Below, in pieces: positions 12,454 through 22,735 of a stretch of DNA of 64,000 bases (position 1 is its first letter; every line of letters begins with the position of its first letter). Where the stretch lies: contig JAUTXW010004693.1 in assembly GCA_030620095.1 (NCBI GenBank), positions 1,054,001 to 1,118,000 of the forward strand, given 5' to 3'. Below the pieces are notes generated by a model that saw only the letters and a program-made list of their open reading frames with translations, ran no database searches and was not told where the DNA came from. The stretch comes from Kuschelorhynchus macadamiae. Lineage: Eukaryota > Arthropoda > Insecta > Coleoptera > Curculionidae. The translations under genes and the position numbers were made by a program.

Positions 12454-12903
12454 TACAGGTTGATTCATGAGATGTCAATACTTCAGGTACATATTCAGGA
12501 CCAAAAAATTAACATAAAAGTCTATATAAATAAGTGTCCGCAAGGCCTTATTCTCGAGATACAGGGTGTTAAAGTTTTTATTTAATTTTCCTATTTTTTG
12601 AATAAAATCTATGATAATGTAAATAATGGAGTGAAAATTGATATATGGGGGTTTTTTGGTATGACAAATTCGAATCTAATATTAGTATTGCTCTTACTTG
12701 TAGGGGGCGCCACCTACATGTCTTTCTACTCCTTCGAACAATCACAACTTTTTGGTACAGTCTTGTATTACATTTTTGAGTAAAACAAATTATTCCCTTG
12801 CCATTTCTACGTCAAAAAGGTATACCTGTTAAAAGTGGATACGAGCAACCGTTTTGGAGACATTTGGATTTAAAACAATTTCGGCGCATGTAATTTTTTA
12901 TCG
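12454..12903 (+). repeat. left TIR of the DD41D mariner
   Basis: About 450 bp, matched in inverted orientation at 14378-14822. It includes a second internal 'tacagggtgttaaag' motif near 12561. Confidence 0.85.
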
Positions 12904-13083
12904 CAAAATTTTAAGTTTGTTATTTTGTCAAAGTTTAAACGCATCTTGGCACAAAAGCTTTGAAATGAAAGACTAACACATTTTTTTGAGGTGTGTATTC
13001 AGTGCCTCAGACATAAACTAAACAAAAGGTATTTAATTTTTATTAAAATTGTTATTATTAAGTTGTTTTTAATAAAATCTAGG

Positions 13084-14151
13084 TTAGGTTTTATAATTTT
13101 CAAAAATTCCACCATTTTCTTCTAAGCACAGGTCAGCTCTATGGTGTACAGCTCGGGTTGCTCTGTGGATACATTCGGGCGCATTTTTTAGTGTTTGTGC
13201 TGCATTTGTTATCCGATCCAATAATGCTTCTCTCATATTTACTTTAGTGGAATATACCAGTGATTTGAACCATCCCCAAAGACAATAATCCAAAGGATTA
13301 AGGTCTGGCGATCTAGGTGGCCAATTAAACGGACCTCCCCGACCAATCCATCCGTTTCGAAAGTTTTGGTTTAAAAAATCTTTTACAAGTAAACTGTAGT
13401 GTGCAGGGGCTCCATCATGCTGCAAATACATGTTTTGTCTTACATTAAGGGGAACATCTTCTAATAGATTTCGCAAGCGATTTTCAAGAAACTTTAAATA
13501 TTTTTCTCCTGTAAGACTACCGTCGATTATAAATGGACCAATTAAATGACCATTTAACATTCCACACCACACATTAATGCTAAATTTATGTTGGAAATTA
13601 TTTTCTATTGTAGCGTGAGGATTTTCATAGGACCACCGGTGTTCATTGTGAAGATTATTTATACCATCACGCGTGAACTGTGCTTCATCAGTGAACAAAA
13701 CACACCTATACAACCTTCGATCTTCATTAATCCAGTTACAGAATTGCATTCTCAACTCAAAATCACCCTCCTGCAAATGTTGAACCCGTTGTAAATGAAA
13801 TGGGTATAAACAATTAATGTGAAGATTTCTCCAAGCAGACGATTGTGTAATTTGATAAGTATCTGCAATCCGCCCAGTGCTTATGCTTGGATCATTTTCG
13901 ACGGCATTGAGTATAGCCTCTTCTACTTCAACGCTGGGTCCCGATTCCCTTTCAGATACAATTTTCGCACTTGGAAACATCCCAGATTCTCCAGCAGTAG
14001 TGAAAACTTGTTGAAAAACTCTTCTATCTGGCACCCTTCTATCTGGAAAACGACGCTGGTACTCCGCGACTGCTTGAATTGCGACCCCATTGCAGAAGCC
14101 ATAGACGAATATCATATCTGCATATTCACGATGCGAGAATATCACAGGCAT
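13084..14151 (-). CDS. mariner-type transposase, DUF4817 class, DD41D, intact
   Basis: A 355-residue open frame. The N-terminal third is a helix-turn-helix region (HREYADMIFVYGFCNG, then EAILNAVENDPSISTGRIAD) like the DUF4817 domain of insect mariner transposases, which binds the TIRs. The catalytic core follows: VLFTDEAQFTRDG (first D), VWCGMLNG, LQHDGAPAHY (second D) and PRSPDLNPLDYCLWG (third D). There are 41 residues between the second and third aspartates, as in the DD41D (rosa-like) group. The C-terminus is the conserved arginine/histidine-rich tail. A polyadenylation-like AATAAA lies on the minus strand near 13040. Start at 14151 is the first ATG of the frame. No stop or frameshift is visible; activity is not proven. 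Confidence 0.9.
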   Translation of the reverse strand: MPVIFSHREYADMIFVYGFCNGVAIQAVAEYQRRFPDRRVPDRRVFQQVFTTAGESGMFPSAKIVSERESGPSVEVEEAILNAVENDPSISTGRIADTYQITQSSAWRNLHINCLYPFHLQRVQHLQEGDFELRMQFCNWINEDRRLYRCVLFTDEAQFTRDGINNLHNEHRWSYENPHATIENNFQHKFSINVWCGMLNGHLIGPFIIDGSLTGEKYLKFLENRLRNLLEDVPLNVRQNMYLQHDGAPAHYSLLVKDFLNQNFRNGWIGRGGPFNWPPRSPDLNPLDYCLWGWFKSLVYSTKVNMREALLDRITNAAQTLKNAPECIHRATRAVHHRADLCLEENGGIFENYKT

Positions 14152-14377
14152 AATGACGTACTTAGATCTAAAGTTTCTTAAATTATTATTGTCAGATAAT
14201 AAAAGTTATGAACAGAAAATGACAGTGACAAAATGTGATCTTATTATTAACTGACATTACTATTGCTAAGTAACAGGAAAAACGATGAGAACACCAACCA
14301 GCAGTTGTTCTGTCAGATAAGGCACACATCTATTTTTTTACAATACATGCATACTTTATGTGAATTTGATAAAAAAA

Positions 14378-14822
14378 ATCACATGCGCCGAAACTGTTTT
14401 AAATCCAAATATCTCGAAAACGGTTTCTCGTATCAACTTTTAACATGTATACCTTTTTGACGTAGAAATGGCAAGGGAATAATTTGTTTTGCTTAAAAAT
14501 GTAATACAAGACTGTATCAAAAAGTTGTGATTATTCGAAGATGTAGAAAGAGATGTGGGTGGCGCCCCCTACAAGTAAGAGCAATACTAATATTAGATTC
14601 GAATTTGTCATACCAAAAAACCCCCGTATATCAATTTTCACTCCATTATTTACATTATCATAGATTTTATTTAAAAAATAGGAAAATTAAATAAAAACTT
14701 TAACACCCTGTATCTCGAGAACTAAGGCCTTGCGGACACTTATTTATATAGACTTTTATGTTTATTTTTTGGTCCTGAATATGTACCTGAAGTATTGACA
14801 TTTCCTCATGAATCACCCTGTA
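14378..14822 (-). repeat. right TIR of the DD41D mariner
   Basis: Inverted partner of 12454-12903. Confidence 0.85.
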
Positions 14823-14824
14823 TA

Positions 14825-15060
14825 ACATTTATCAGGGCCTGCGAGAAGCCCCGACTTAATGCCCATAGAACAGTTATGGGACCAACTGGGGCAATGCTTA
14901 AGGTAACGACCTCGTTTGCAACAGAATTTAGAAGAACTTGGCATGGCGCTTGTAGAAGAGTGGAGCAATATTCCACAAGAGGCTATAGTACGATTAAGAA
15001 AAAGTATGCCAGGGCGTGTAGAATCAGTAATTAGAGCTAGAGGTGGAAATACCAAATATT
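14825..15060 (+). pseudogene. Tc1-A transposase, C-terminal part
   Basis: Continues the gene broken at 12450: ARSPDLMPIEQLWDQLGQ (third catalytic residue E in PIEQLW, about 14850-14900), an in-frame TAA, then NLEELGMALVEEWSNIPQ and the usual Tc1 ending (SMPGRVESVIRARGGNTKY, stop near 15060). The frame is one base out of phase with the upstream half. Confidence 0.8.
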
Positions 15061-15879
15061 AGTGATTTATTTGTTAGTCCTAAGCTGGGACTTGTAATTA
15101 ATCTTTATTTATTTACTCTTAAATAAAACGTTACATTTTTGTAAAAACATTGTTTCATTTAAGAGACCTAGATTTTATTAAACTCAGTGTCTGTCCTCTG
15201 TTTGACATTTGACGACAAGCTAACAAAACACAAATGGCCTTCTGACAGTTTTAATTCCCAAGGCTACTAGATCTTTTTGAAGACTTGCGAGTCTGTATTG
15301 ATAATATGGTAAAAATACAATGTTTTACGTTAAACATTGTATCTCCATTAAAAAACGAGGTAGAGCAACGAATCAGAACCAAAATAATCCTAAAAGATAG
15401 GTCTAAATTATATATTACTACTTTTCTGAAGTTAATATACATGTATACAGGGTGTTCCGTTTAAGAAAATGCAAGTTGGGTCTAGAGTCCGACCGATTAA
15501 TCGGCTTCGGCTGTTATTTCAATGTTCTGCAAATAATTTGCACACTCTCAAATAAAAATTAATAATAATATATTTTTATTTAGATGAATTCTTGACTAGT
15601 TCTTAAGTATGCCTAAAACAGGCTGCGAAAACATTTTCGTCAGCACCTCCCACCTGTAGCTAGTGAATAATTATTTAGTTGAGCTGGCCAACTTTATGTC
15701 GACAGAAGAATCTCCACATAATATACAACTTTTTAATTTCAACTATTAGTTTCCCACTTTTATGACCTTTAGTTATTTTATTATTATTACTTATAAACAT
15801 ATAGTTTATGATTTGTTTTTATTGCTTTATGTTCACTAGAAACTAGATAAAAATCATCCTACGATTAATTAAAATGTTT

Positions 15880-16205
15880 ACTTCCCTAGATGTCGCAAAA
15901 CGTGTTTTCTCAATTCCGTCGGTTTGTCTGTCTGTCTGTTCGCAGCATAACTAAAAAACTAGTATTCCGATTGAATTTAAATTTTGGTTAAAAATTAAGG
16001 GCCATATGGGGATGATATGGTAACATTTTGGTAAAAATTCAGTATTATGGCGGAACAAAATAGCTGCCTGATAAAAAAAATTTTACTAAAAAACTACTAA
16101 TCCAACTTACTTTAAATTTTGCACAAAAATGTGATATAAGGTTAAATTGGTAAAAATTTGTTAAGAAGTCAATATTAGGAAAACCAAATGGCGGCTTAAT
16201 TGAAT
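15880..16205 (-). repeat. Helitron-like family H, inverted copy
   Basis: Read on the minus strand it ends 'gacatctagggaagtaaac' and has the GACAGACAGA segment, 'catccccatatggcc' and 'ggcggaacaaaata'-type sub-repeats. It lies inside the hAT element. Confidence 0.6.
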
Positions 16206-16229
16206 GTCTATCCGTATGTATGAATATCG

Positions 16230-18480
16230 GTAATAAATTCAAAACCAATATAAATAAAATATAAATAAATAAATATTCGCCTTTATATTACAGAAATGCA
16301 TATTTACATAGACAGTGTAATAATATAAAAAAAAAAAAATGGCACCACAATGAGGCGAAGTCTAGCACAAGTCGGCTGCTCTACTTAACCTCAAAAGTAA
16401 TGCAGAAAATGTATAAGTATATAAATAAAAGAAAATCAAATATATAACAAATATAGATAAAATCAATATATACAAAATAATTCACAAGTAATTGCATAGT
16501 TATAATTTAAAATATAAGAAAAGTATGGAGAAATTTGAAGTTGTGACACTAAAGACTTTGAAGTGCCTATAAAAAAATTTTAAATTGTTTTTTGAACTGA
16601 GTTACATTTAGTGAGATAAGGTTATGTTGCAAATAGTTATATGTTTTAACGGCATTATACGTAAATGACCTCTGAAACATGGCTGAACGATAGTGAGGTA
16701 TAGTTAAATGATTGGTAAAACGAGTCCTGTCATGAATATTATTACGAGGTACCAATTTATTTTTTAGTTGAATAGATGCAGGGTTATTTAAAATATTTAA
16801 TACAAAAGTAGCCATATGTTGAAGTGTGCGATTGTCCATTATAACCATTTAAGTTGTTCAAATATATGTGATATATGGTCAAACTTTCTGAGTCCAAAAA
16901 TGAACCTGCAACAGGAATTTTGAACCTTCTGGATCCTATTTTTATCCAAAATATCAATACAGGTACCATAAATAAAATCACTGTAATTAAAGTTGGATAA
17001 AACTAAGGATTCGCACAAATTTTTGCGTAAGCGTAAATTTAGGATGTGTCTGTTACTGTACAAAAGTTTAAAAGCTAAAAATGATTTTTGCATGAGTTTT
17101 TTAACATGTTCTTTAAATCTTAAATTTGAGTCTATGATAATTCCAAGATTCTTTGCTGACTCAACTATAGGTAGTGTCGTACCATCCAGAGCAACATTAA
17201 ACCCTTCTTTTAAGGTATTTACCTGATTTTTATTTCCGAAAAACATAATTAAACATTTTGTGGGATTTAATTGTAAGCTTTGCTCGGACGACATTATTTT
17301 TAAATTGTTTAAATCATAATTAATTAAATCTGATGCTTGTAGAGAATCCTCAATATTAAAAGAATAGTAAAGCTGAATATCATCAGCATACGCTTGTGTT
17401 TGGCAATATTTTGTAGATTTCAGAATGTCAGCTGTATAAATAAGAAATAGTAAAGGAAGGGCCCAATATTGATCCTTGAGGCACTCCAGAGAGAATTGAA
17501 ATTTGTTTTGAGAATTTATTTGCACAATACATCTTTTGAAACCTGTTTTCAAAATAAGAATTAATAAGATTAAGGGATGCCTCATCAAAGCCATAATATT
17601 TTAATTCGGAACAAAGAAGTTTTGGGTTGATGGTATCAAAAGCTTTAGAAAAATCGAGAAGTACTAGCACGGTACATTTCTGCTGATCCCAAGCTCGTAA
17701 AACGTCATCTATTACCGTAGATAAAGCGACCGAAGTACTAAATTTTTTTCTAAAACCACGTTGAAAATCTGGTAAAATTTTATTAAATAAGACAAAAATA
17801 TACAGTTGGTTGTATAAAATTTTTACAAAAATTTTAGAGAGGGTTGGTAAAATGCTAATAATCCTTAAATCACTCACTTCGGATAGACATGATGTTTTCG
17901 GTATTTGTTTACCAATTGCGACCTTCCATTGGTCAGGAAAGTAGCCATTTTCCATGCAGAGATCAATAATATGAACAAGATATATATCAATAAAAAGGCT
18001 GCAATATTGCAGCATAGATGCCTTAATGCTATCTACACCCGCAGCATCATTTTTAATATTTTTTAACACTAAATGTACCTCTTCAACTGTTGTCGACTTA
18101 AAAGAAAAACTAATATTATTTTTAAAAAGATTATTACTATAGAACTCAATTTTATTATCACAATTTAATACATTCTGCAAAAAAGATCCAAAATAATCAC
18201 TAATTAAATTGGGATTCTGCAAATTTTCGGGGATGGTTTTATTGTTTTTATTGCAGACATTTAAATCTTTTAATGCCCTCCAAATTTTACAGTGGTTTTG
18301 ATCAGCAGACAGTGAATCAAGATACCTTTTTTTTTTCACGTCTCACTACCGATAGTGTGAAATTTCTTAACCTTTTATAAGCTAACAAATCATCTGGATC
18401 ACTCGTTCTTTTAAAAGTCTGTAAAGCCCGATCCCTCTGTTTCATGTATAATTTAAGGTTTTCAGTAAGCCACGGAGCTT
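16230..18480 (-). pseudogene. LINE (Jockey-group) reverse transcriptase, 5'-truncated
   Basis: Minus strand. The gene begins abruptly at 18480 (APWLTENLKLYMKQRDRAL), lacking the endonuclease, and ends near 16567. The reverse transcriptase blocks are clear: DLRIISILPTLSKIF, DFQRGFRKKFSTS, VLVLLDFSKAFDTI, SGVPQGSILGP, AYADDIQLYY (catalytic YADD near 17380), NPTKCLIMFFG and NLGIIIDSNLRFKEHV. A C-terminal tail resembles other Jockey-like ORF2 proteins. Frameshifts near 18310, 17450 and 16845 inactivate it. The 3' UTR on the minus strand is followed by an (AAAT)-rich tail near 16235-16270, usual for LINE 3' ends. Confidence 0.85.
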
Positions 18481-18615
18481 ATATCACGCAAAATATTTCT
18501 CCCGCGCAATTTCTGTGGCTGTAAACTTCATAACTGACAAAGTATGAATGAATATACGTTATGAGTTATGTTTACAGTTACAGAAATTGCGCGGGTAAAA
18601 TAATTGCGTGATATT
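18481..18615. mobile_element. small foldback element
   Basis: An inverted repeat with about 55-bp arms: 18481-18534 (ATATCACGCA ... CCCGCGCAATTTCTGT) against 18560-18615, with a short spacer. It fits exactly between the LINE 5' truncation point and the left side of Tc1-B. No coding sequence. Confidence 0.7.
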
Positions 18616-18975
18616 GGCTTTGAATTTACTGCTTCTTGGTTTTGAATACGAACCCTGTCTCAGTGAAGTTGGTCCAACCCACCAAAACATGATATTTGTG
18701 AATTTATTTCAGGAAAATTAAAACTTTATTTGAAATATAATATTTTTGGTTTCTTTAAATGTTTATGGAAATATAACAAGACTGAAGTGGTTATTTTTAT
18801 TTATGTTTGGAAAACTACATGATGGAGACAACTTAAGTCGAATGGTCGCTTTATCCGCTTCAGTAAAATCCAGGTAGGCTTTGTAAAACAAATGACGACA
18901 TTTGACGTTGCTAAGAAGCCGACTTTAACGTTTTAATTAACTTTCGTACATTGGTGTTGTTGTTAACAACTAAAA

Positions 18976-19155
18976 ATGGCTCGTGGTAAAGCTGTTTCTG
19001 ACGAAATAAGAAAAGTGATCATTCACCTGCACTTAAAAGGCCAAAATTTCTCCCAAATCGCTGACAGTGTTAATAAATCGAGATATACAGTTCGGGATAT
19101 TATTAAACTGTACAAAACCACTGGATTTGTAGCTCAAAAACCGAGAACAACTTAA
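18976..19155 (+). pseudogene. Tc1-B transposase, DNA-binding N-terminus
   Basis: ATG at 18976 opens a frame with MARGKAVSDEIRKVI, HLHLKGQNFSQIADSVNKS and YTVRDIIKLY, a paired-type helix-turn-helix as in Tc1 transposases. It ends at a TAA after RTT. The rest of the N-terminal domain continues in another frame to about 19300 (similarity weak). Confidence 0.75.
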
Positions 19156-19439
19156 GAGCTTTAAAAAGGATTATCAAGCAAAACCAACGTGCTAATTATA
19201 ACGAATTGAAAATATTATCGAATCAGGCAACGCGAACATTTTTTTCAAGAGCAACTTGTCACAAAGCTGCCAAAAAACTGGGATTTAAAACATAACACAG
19301 TCAGCTTAAATTAATTTTGTTATTGTTCGTTTTTAATTCAATATTTTATAAGCCTATAGAGTTATGAAGCCAGATTTGAAGTATGCGTTGGTGATAGTAG
19401 GAATTGTGTCATAAGAACTAAATAAGTGTTAACAAAAAG

Positions 19440-19620
19440 AAATTAAGTTTCCGGCTTCTGTTATGATTTGGGGATCCATGTCAGCTAGTGGAGTGGAAAA
19501 CTTACACTTTGTGGAGTGCATTTTGAATACTGATAAGCACAGGGTTGTTTTGTGGGGTATGTCCGTTATTTTTATAGATAGAAAGTTACGGTTTTCGCGG
19601 CAGTGTGCTACTTTTTCGTA
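19440..19620 (+). pseudogene. Tc1-B transposase, central part
   Basis: KFPASVMIWGSMSASGVEN and LHFVECILNTDKH correspond to the VMVWGG region between the first and second catalytic aspartates of Tc1 transposases. The frame decays before the inner mariner at about 19664. Confidence 0.65.
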
Positions 19621-19663
19621 AAACTGAAGATGCTGTTAACAAAATTATCATAGCCTTTTAAGA

Positions 19664-20850
19664 TACAGGGCTAAACTAAAAATGTTGCATGTTTCTTGGA
19701 TAATTTTTTCCCGTAGAACTCAATTCCGCCTTCGGAATTAGTATACAAGGTCAGGTCAAAAAGTTATCGGACCCTACTTTATTTTTTAAATGGAACACCC
19801 TGTATATTTATAAACAATAAAATTTGTCTTTTTTTACCTTTTCAAAAATATATAATAATATGCACTTTTTCTCAGGAACTCGCAAATAAATAACAATTGT
19901 CTGAAATTAAATGCATAATTTAGTAGTAGGCCATGAATAACAATAATAAATAATTGAAAGTTACATATTGCTAACGAAGAATTGGATACTTTGCATACAG
20001 GTATAATACCTGTAGAGTTTTTTAATAACAGTAAGTTTGTAACAACAGTTTTATAGCATAAAGTAACAATATAACGAATACAAAAGAAAAACGTGATATT
20101 CAAATTGACGACCATTTTCTCTAATGCAAAATTGGCACATTTTTGTAATTCTTTGAATAGAGTTAAAAAGAACCACTGGTCTCATTCGCAGATTTCGAAA
20201 GGCTAAATGAATTGCCTTTCGTGCTGTAAGACCTCCTTCAAAAATCCTATAAACTATATGTCTGCCTAAAAAAAAACATGACACCCCAACTCCAAAGTGC
20301 TCTTGTTGTGCCCTTTCAAACATTAAATGCTGATTTTCACTATGCCAGTTCCTGGTATTATTATTCGAAGAAATTGACAAATATCAATTGAATAAAAATG
20401 CCAAAAGAACGTTTATCAACTGCTTTATAAACCAAAATTCGATGAAAAAACCGATGAGATATTTGACATTTATTTTTGTTTGTTGTCGTACAACAATAGC
20501 CATAGCCTACTATTAAATTATGCATTTAGTTTCAGAAAATTGTCATTTATTTGCATCTTTCTGAGAAAAAGTGCATACTATTATATATTTTTGAAAAGGC
20601 AAAAAAAGAGAAATTTTATAGTCTATAAATATACAGGGTGTTCCATTTAAAAAATAAAGTAGGGTCCGATAACTTTATGACCTGACCATGTATACTAATT
20701 CCGAAGGCGGAATTGAGTTCTAAGGGAAAAGTTATATAAGAAACAGTTTTTACATTTTCGATAAGTTCTCTGATAGTTCAAATACGAGCGGTGTCTGAAA
20801 ATGCAACATTTTCAATTTAGCCCTATATCTTAAAAACCAAAAGGGCTATG
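19664..20850 (-). mobile_element. mariner remnant nested in Tc1-B
   Basis: Long inverted repeats: the left part (19664-19950) matches the right part (20495-20850) inverted, including 'cctttttgacc'-type bases, 'ggaacaccctgtatattta' and 'ctcaattccgccttcggaat'. The left arm lacks about 60 bp present in the right. Ends read 'gatacagggcta' and its inverse. The interior holds a minus-strand DUF4817-type transposase fragment. Confidence 0.65.
20051..20380 (-). pseudogene. mariner transposase fragment (internally deleted)
   Basis: Minus-strand NWHSENQHLMFERAQQEHFG, then GRHIVYRIFEGGLTARKAIH, matching the region after the first aspartate of DUF4817-type mariner transposases (usually NVWCGI..R.VGP.FFEG.LTG). 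It jumps straight to a C-terminal tail (IQRITKMCQFCIRENG), so the second and third catalytic residues are deleted. Confidence 0.6.
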
Positions 20851-21137
20851 CGGTTAAATAATATCGAATGTATCTTCCAACAAGATGGTGCCCCTTGTCA
20901 TACGGCTAAAAATTGAAAGATTTGATGTTAGAACACAATATTTCACTTATAAAATGGACGCCCGTTAGTCCAGATATGTCGCCGATTGAAAATTTGTGTT
21001 ATATTACGAAAAAAAAGCTTCAATCAAATCTCGCAAGAACCGTTCCAGAATTACGAATCCGTCTCCAAGAAATTTGGAACAGTTTTACATCAGATGACTG
21101 CCAAACATTAGTTGACACTTTGTCACGACGTATCTAA
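20840..21137 (+). pseudogene. Tc1-B transposase, C-terminal part
   Basis: IFQQDGAPCHTAKN (second catalytic D) is followed by a one-base frame change, then HNISLIKWTPVSPDMSPIEN (third catalytic residue E), then a C-terminal helix region ending RRI at 21137. Confidence 0.75.
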
Positions 21138-21389
21138 GCAGTAATCAATCGAAATGGTGATATAATGCAGTGGTAATTTGTTATTTGGGTTCTTTGATTT
21201 TTTTGTTTTTTTTTTTTGAAAGAATTTTTCTCTGTTACAAAAAATTTAGTATTTTAGGCTCAAATTGAATAAACATATCATATGTTACCAGAAACATATT
21301 GTAGTTCTTAATACGTTTTTCGCTCGGTTTTTCGTTAATTACCATAGTTTTGATAGTTGGGCCAACTTCACTGAGACAAGCTGTAGTCC

Positions 21390-22389
21390 AATTAAATTAA
21401 AATTTTACACAAAAATTTAGTATGAAATAGGGATGAACCGGTTAAATATGTCAAAATGACAGCGTAACTAAATTTTTAAAAATTCGGTAAAATAAAAAAT
21501 TCCCTTTTCTATAATAAACACCTTTTTTGAAGGTAAATAATAAATGCGATAATTGATTTTTTTACAGATTATGTAAATAATAAATTTACAAAAATAAAAA
21601 ATAATAAGATTATTAAAATTAAAATAAATTAACAACAAATAAAAGCAAAATTGATGCAATGGTATTCCTAGTGGAATATGGTAAGTAAATCAATGTTTGT
21701 AAATATATACGTTTGTATATATGTAAGTATGTTTGATTTTAGCAAAAAAGTTGTGTTTAGAAAGTTTGTTTGAATCTGAATGAATATTAGATATGTAAAT
21801 AAAACAAATTCTTATTTGAGCATGCGTAATATAACTATTCAAGAGAATAGTGACTTTAAGCTAGACAAACACAACATAAAAATATAGAAAAGACGGTAGG
21901 AAATATATACAAAATGAGTAAGAAGAAACATAGATTTTAAAAAAATCGGTAAATTGTAAGTCATTCCATCACACACATATAACACAACTTATATATGTAT
22001 ACATATATTTATTTGGCCATAACTTTACAGATAATGTATACATCGTTATAACACGATAGTTCTATTATAAGATATACTCTGGGTACTTTGATACAATTTG
22101 TTTTACTTATGTTAAAATAAAAGAAATTTCGAATTTATATTAGTATCATTTTTAGTTACAAGTATTTTTATTTTGTTAATTTTATTTATCAGTTTTCTCA
22201 TTGTATTAAAAAGCAAAAAAACACAACCTCAAAATAAATTCTGCTTATCATACTACAACTTACAACAACTAAATGTGACGCATTGCTTGTTCAGATATTA
22301 AAGTCACAAAATTCCTTCGGCTGAGGCGTGAACGGAGCCGAAGTTCGGAATCGGCTTCGACCAAAAAAATCAACTTCGGTAGTATTCTA
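21390..22389. other. right interior of the nonautonomous hAT
   Basis: About 1 kb of AT-rich sequence between Tc1-B and the hAT right end. No coding capacity. The last 90 bp are richer in GC, with repeated TTCGG motifs. Confidence 0.5.
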
Positions 22390-22735
22390 GTTGGGTCTAT
22401 AACTTTTTTCGCCCAGTGTATATTATGAATTTCGTTATGATAAAAAAAAACTTGAACGGTGTACCTATAATTTGTTTTCTGGTTTATTTCTATAGGGCAA
22501 ATAATAAATTAGGTATACGCGTTTAAAATGAGGACAAGCTAAAGTGAATGCACTTTATTACTTTTTTATCCAATGTAAGTTAAGTACAGGTTTCTGTGCA
22601 ACTTTTATATTCCGATTTATAGTTCTCATTTATGACTTAGGTACATAAAATAAATAATATTTAAATTAAAAGGTTTAAATTTACATTTTTTATAGTCATT
22701 TTATCTTTATATTATTAAAAAAAAAACAACGTTCT

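Larger units (their letters stand above)
12454..14822 (-). mobile_element. full-length DD41D mariner with about 450-bp TIRs
   Basis: Begins TACAGGTTGATTCATGAG (12454) and ends with the inverted match at 14822, with TA on both sides (12452-12453 and 14823-14824). The TIRs (about 12454-12903 and 14378-14822) are nearly identical by eye, differing by scattered substitutions and small indels. The transposase gene on the minus strand is open. The insertion splits the Tc1-A transposase. High TIR identity plus an open frame suggest a young insertion. Confidence 0.9.
18656..21377 (+). mobile_element. Tc1-B element
   Basis: The left end TGTCTCAGTGAAGTTGG (18656) is matched in inverted orientation at 21361-21377, with further similarity inward (CCAAC..CAAAAC). 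It encodes a broken Tc1-type transposase on the plus strand in three pieces and is interrupted by a mariner remnant (about 19664-20850). Confidence 0.7.
15483..22389. mobile_element. nonautonomous hAT element inflated by nested insertions
   Basis: The 8-bp sequence GTTGGGTC occurs at 15475-15482 and again at 22390-22397, exactly outside the imperfect TIRs TAGAGTCCGACCGA (left) and TAGAATACTACCGA (inverted right). An 8-bp duplication and TAGA-type ends are hallmarks of hAT elements. No hAT transposase was found inside. The interior holds a family H fragment, a LINE, a foldback element and Tc1-B. Subterminal sequence on both sides is rich in 'cggcttcgg'-type motifs, as often seen for hAT transposase binding. 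Confidence 0.75.
11643..22420 (+). mobile_element. Tc1-A, outermost element of a four-level nest
   Basis: The left TIR (about 11643-11952) and right TIR (about 15199-15482, continued at 22398-22420) share long inverted similarity, for example 'agatctagtagccttgg', 'aaaactgtcagaag' and 'ttgtgttttgttag'. The outer ends read CAGAGTG on the left and, inverted, CACTGGGCG on the right, each next to TA. The element is inflated by a mariner inside its transposase gene (12454-14822) and a hAT inside its right TIR (15483-22389). Its own DNA is about 1.5 kb, a normal Tc1 size. The transposase is dead. Confidence 0.65.

Noticed and set aside
13588..14181. Plus-strand frames over the DD41D mariner
   Set aside because: They are antisense shadows of the minus-strand transposase.
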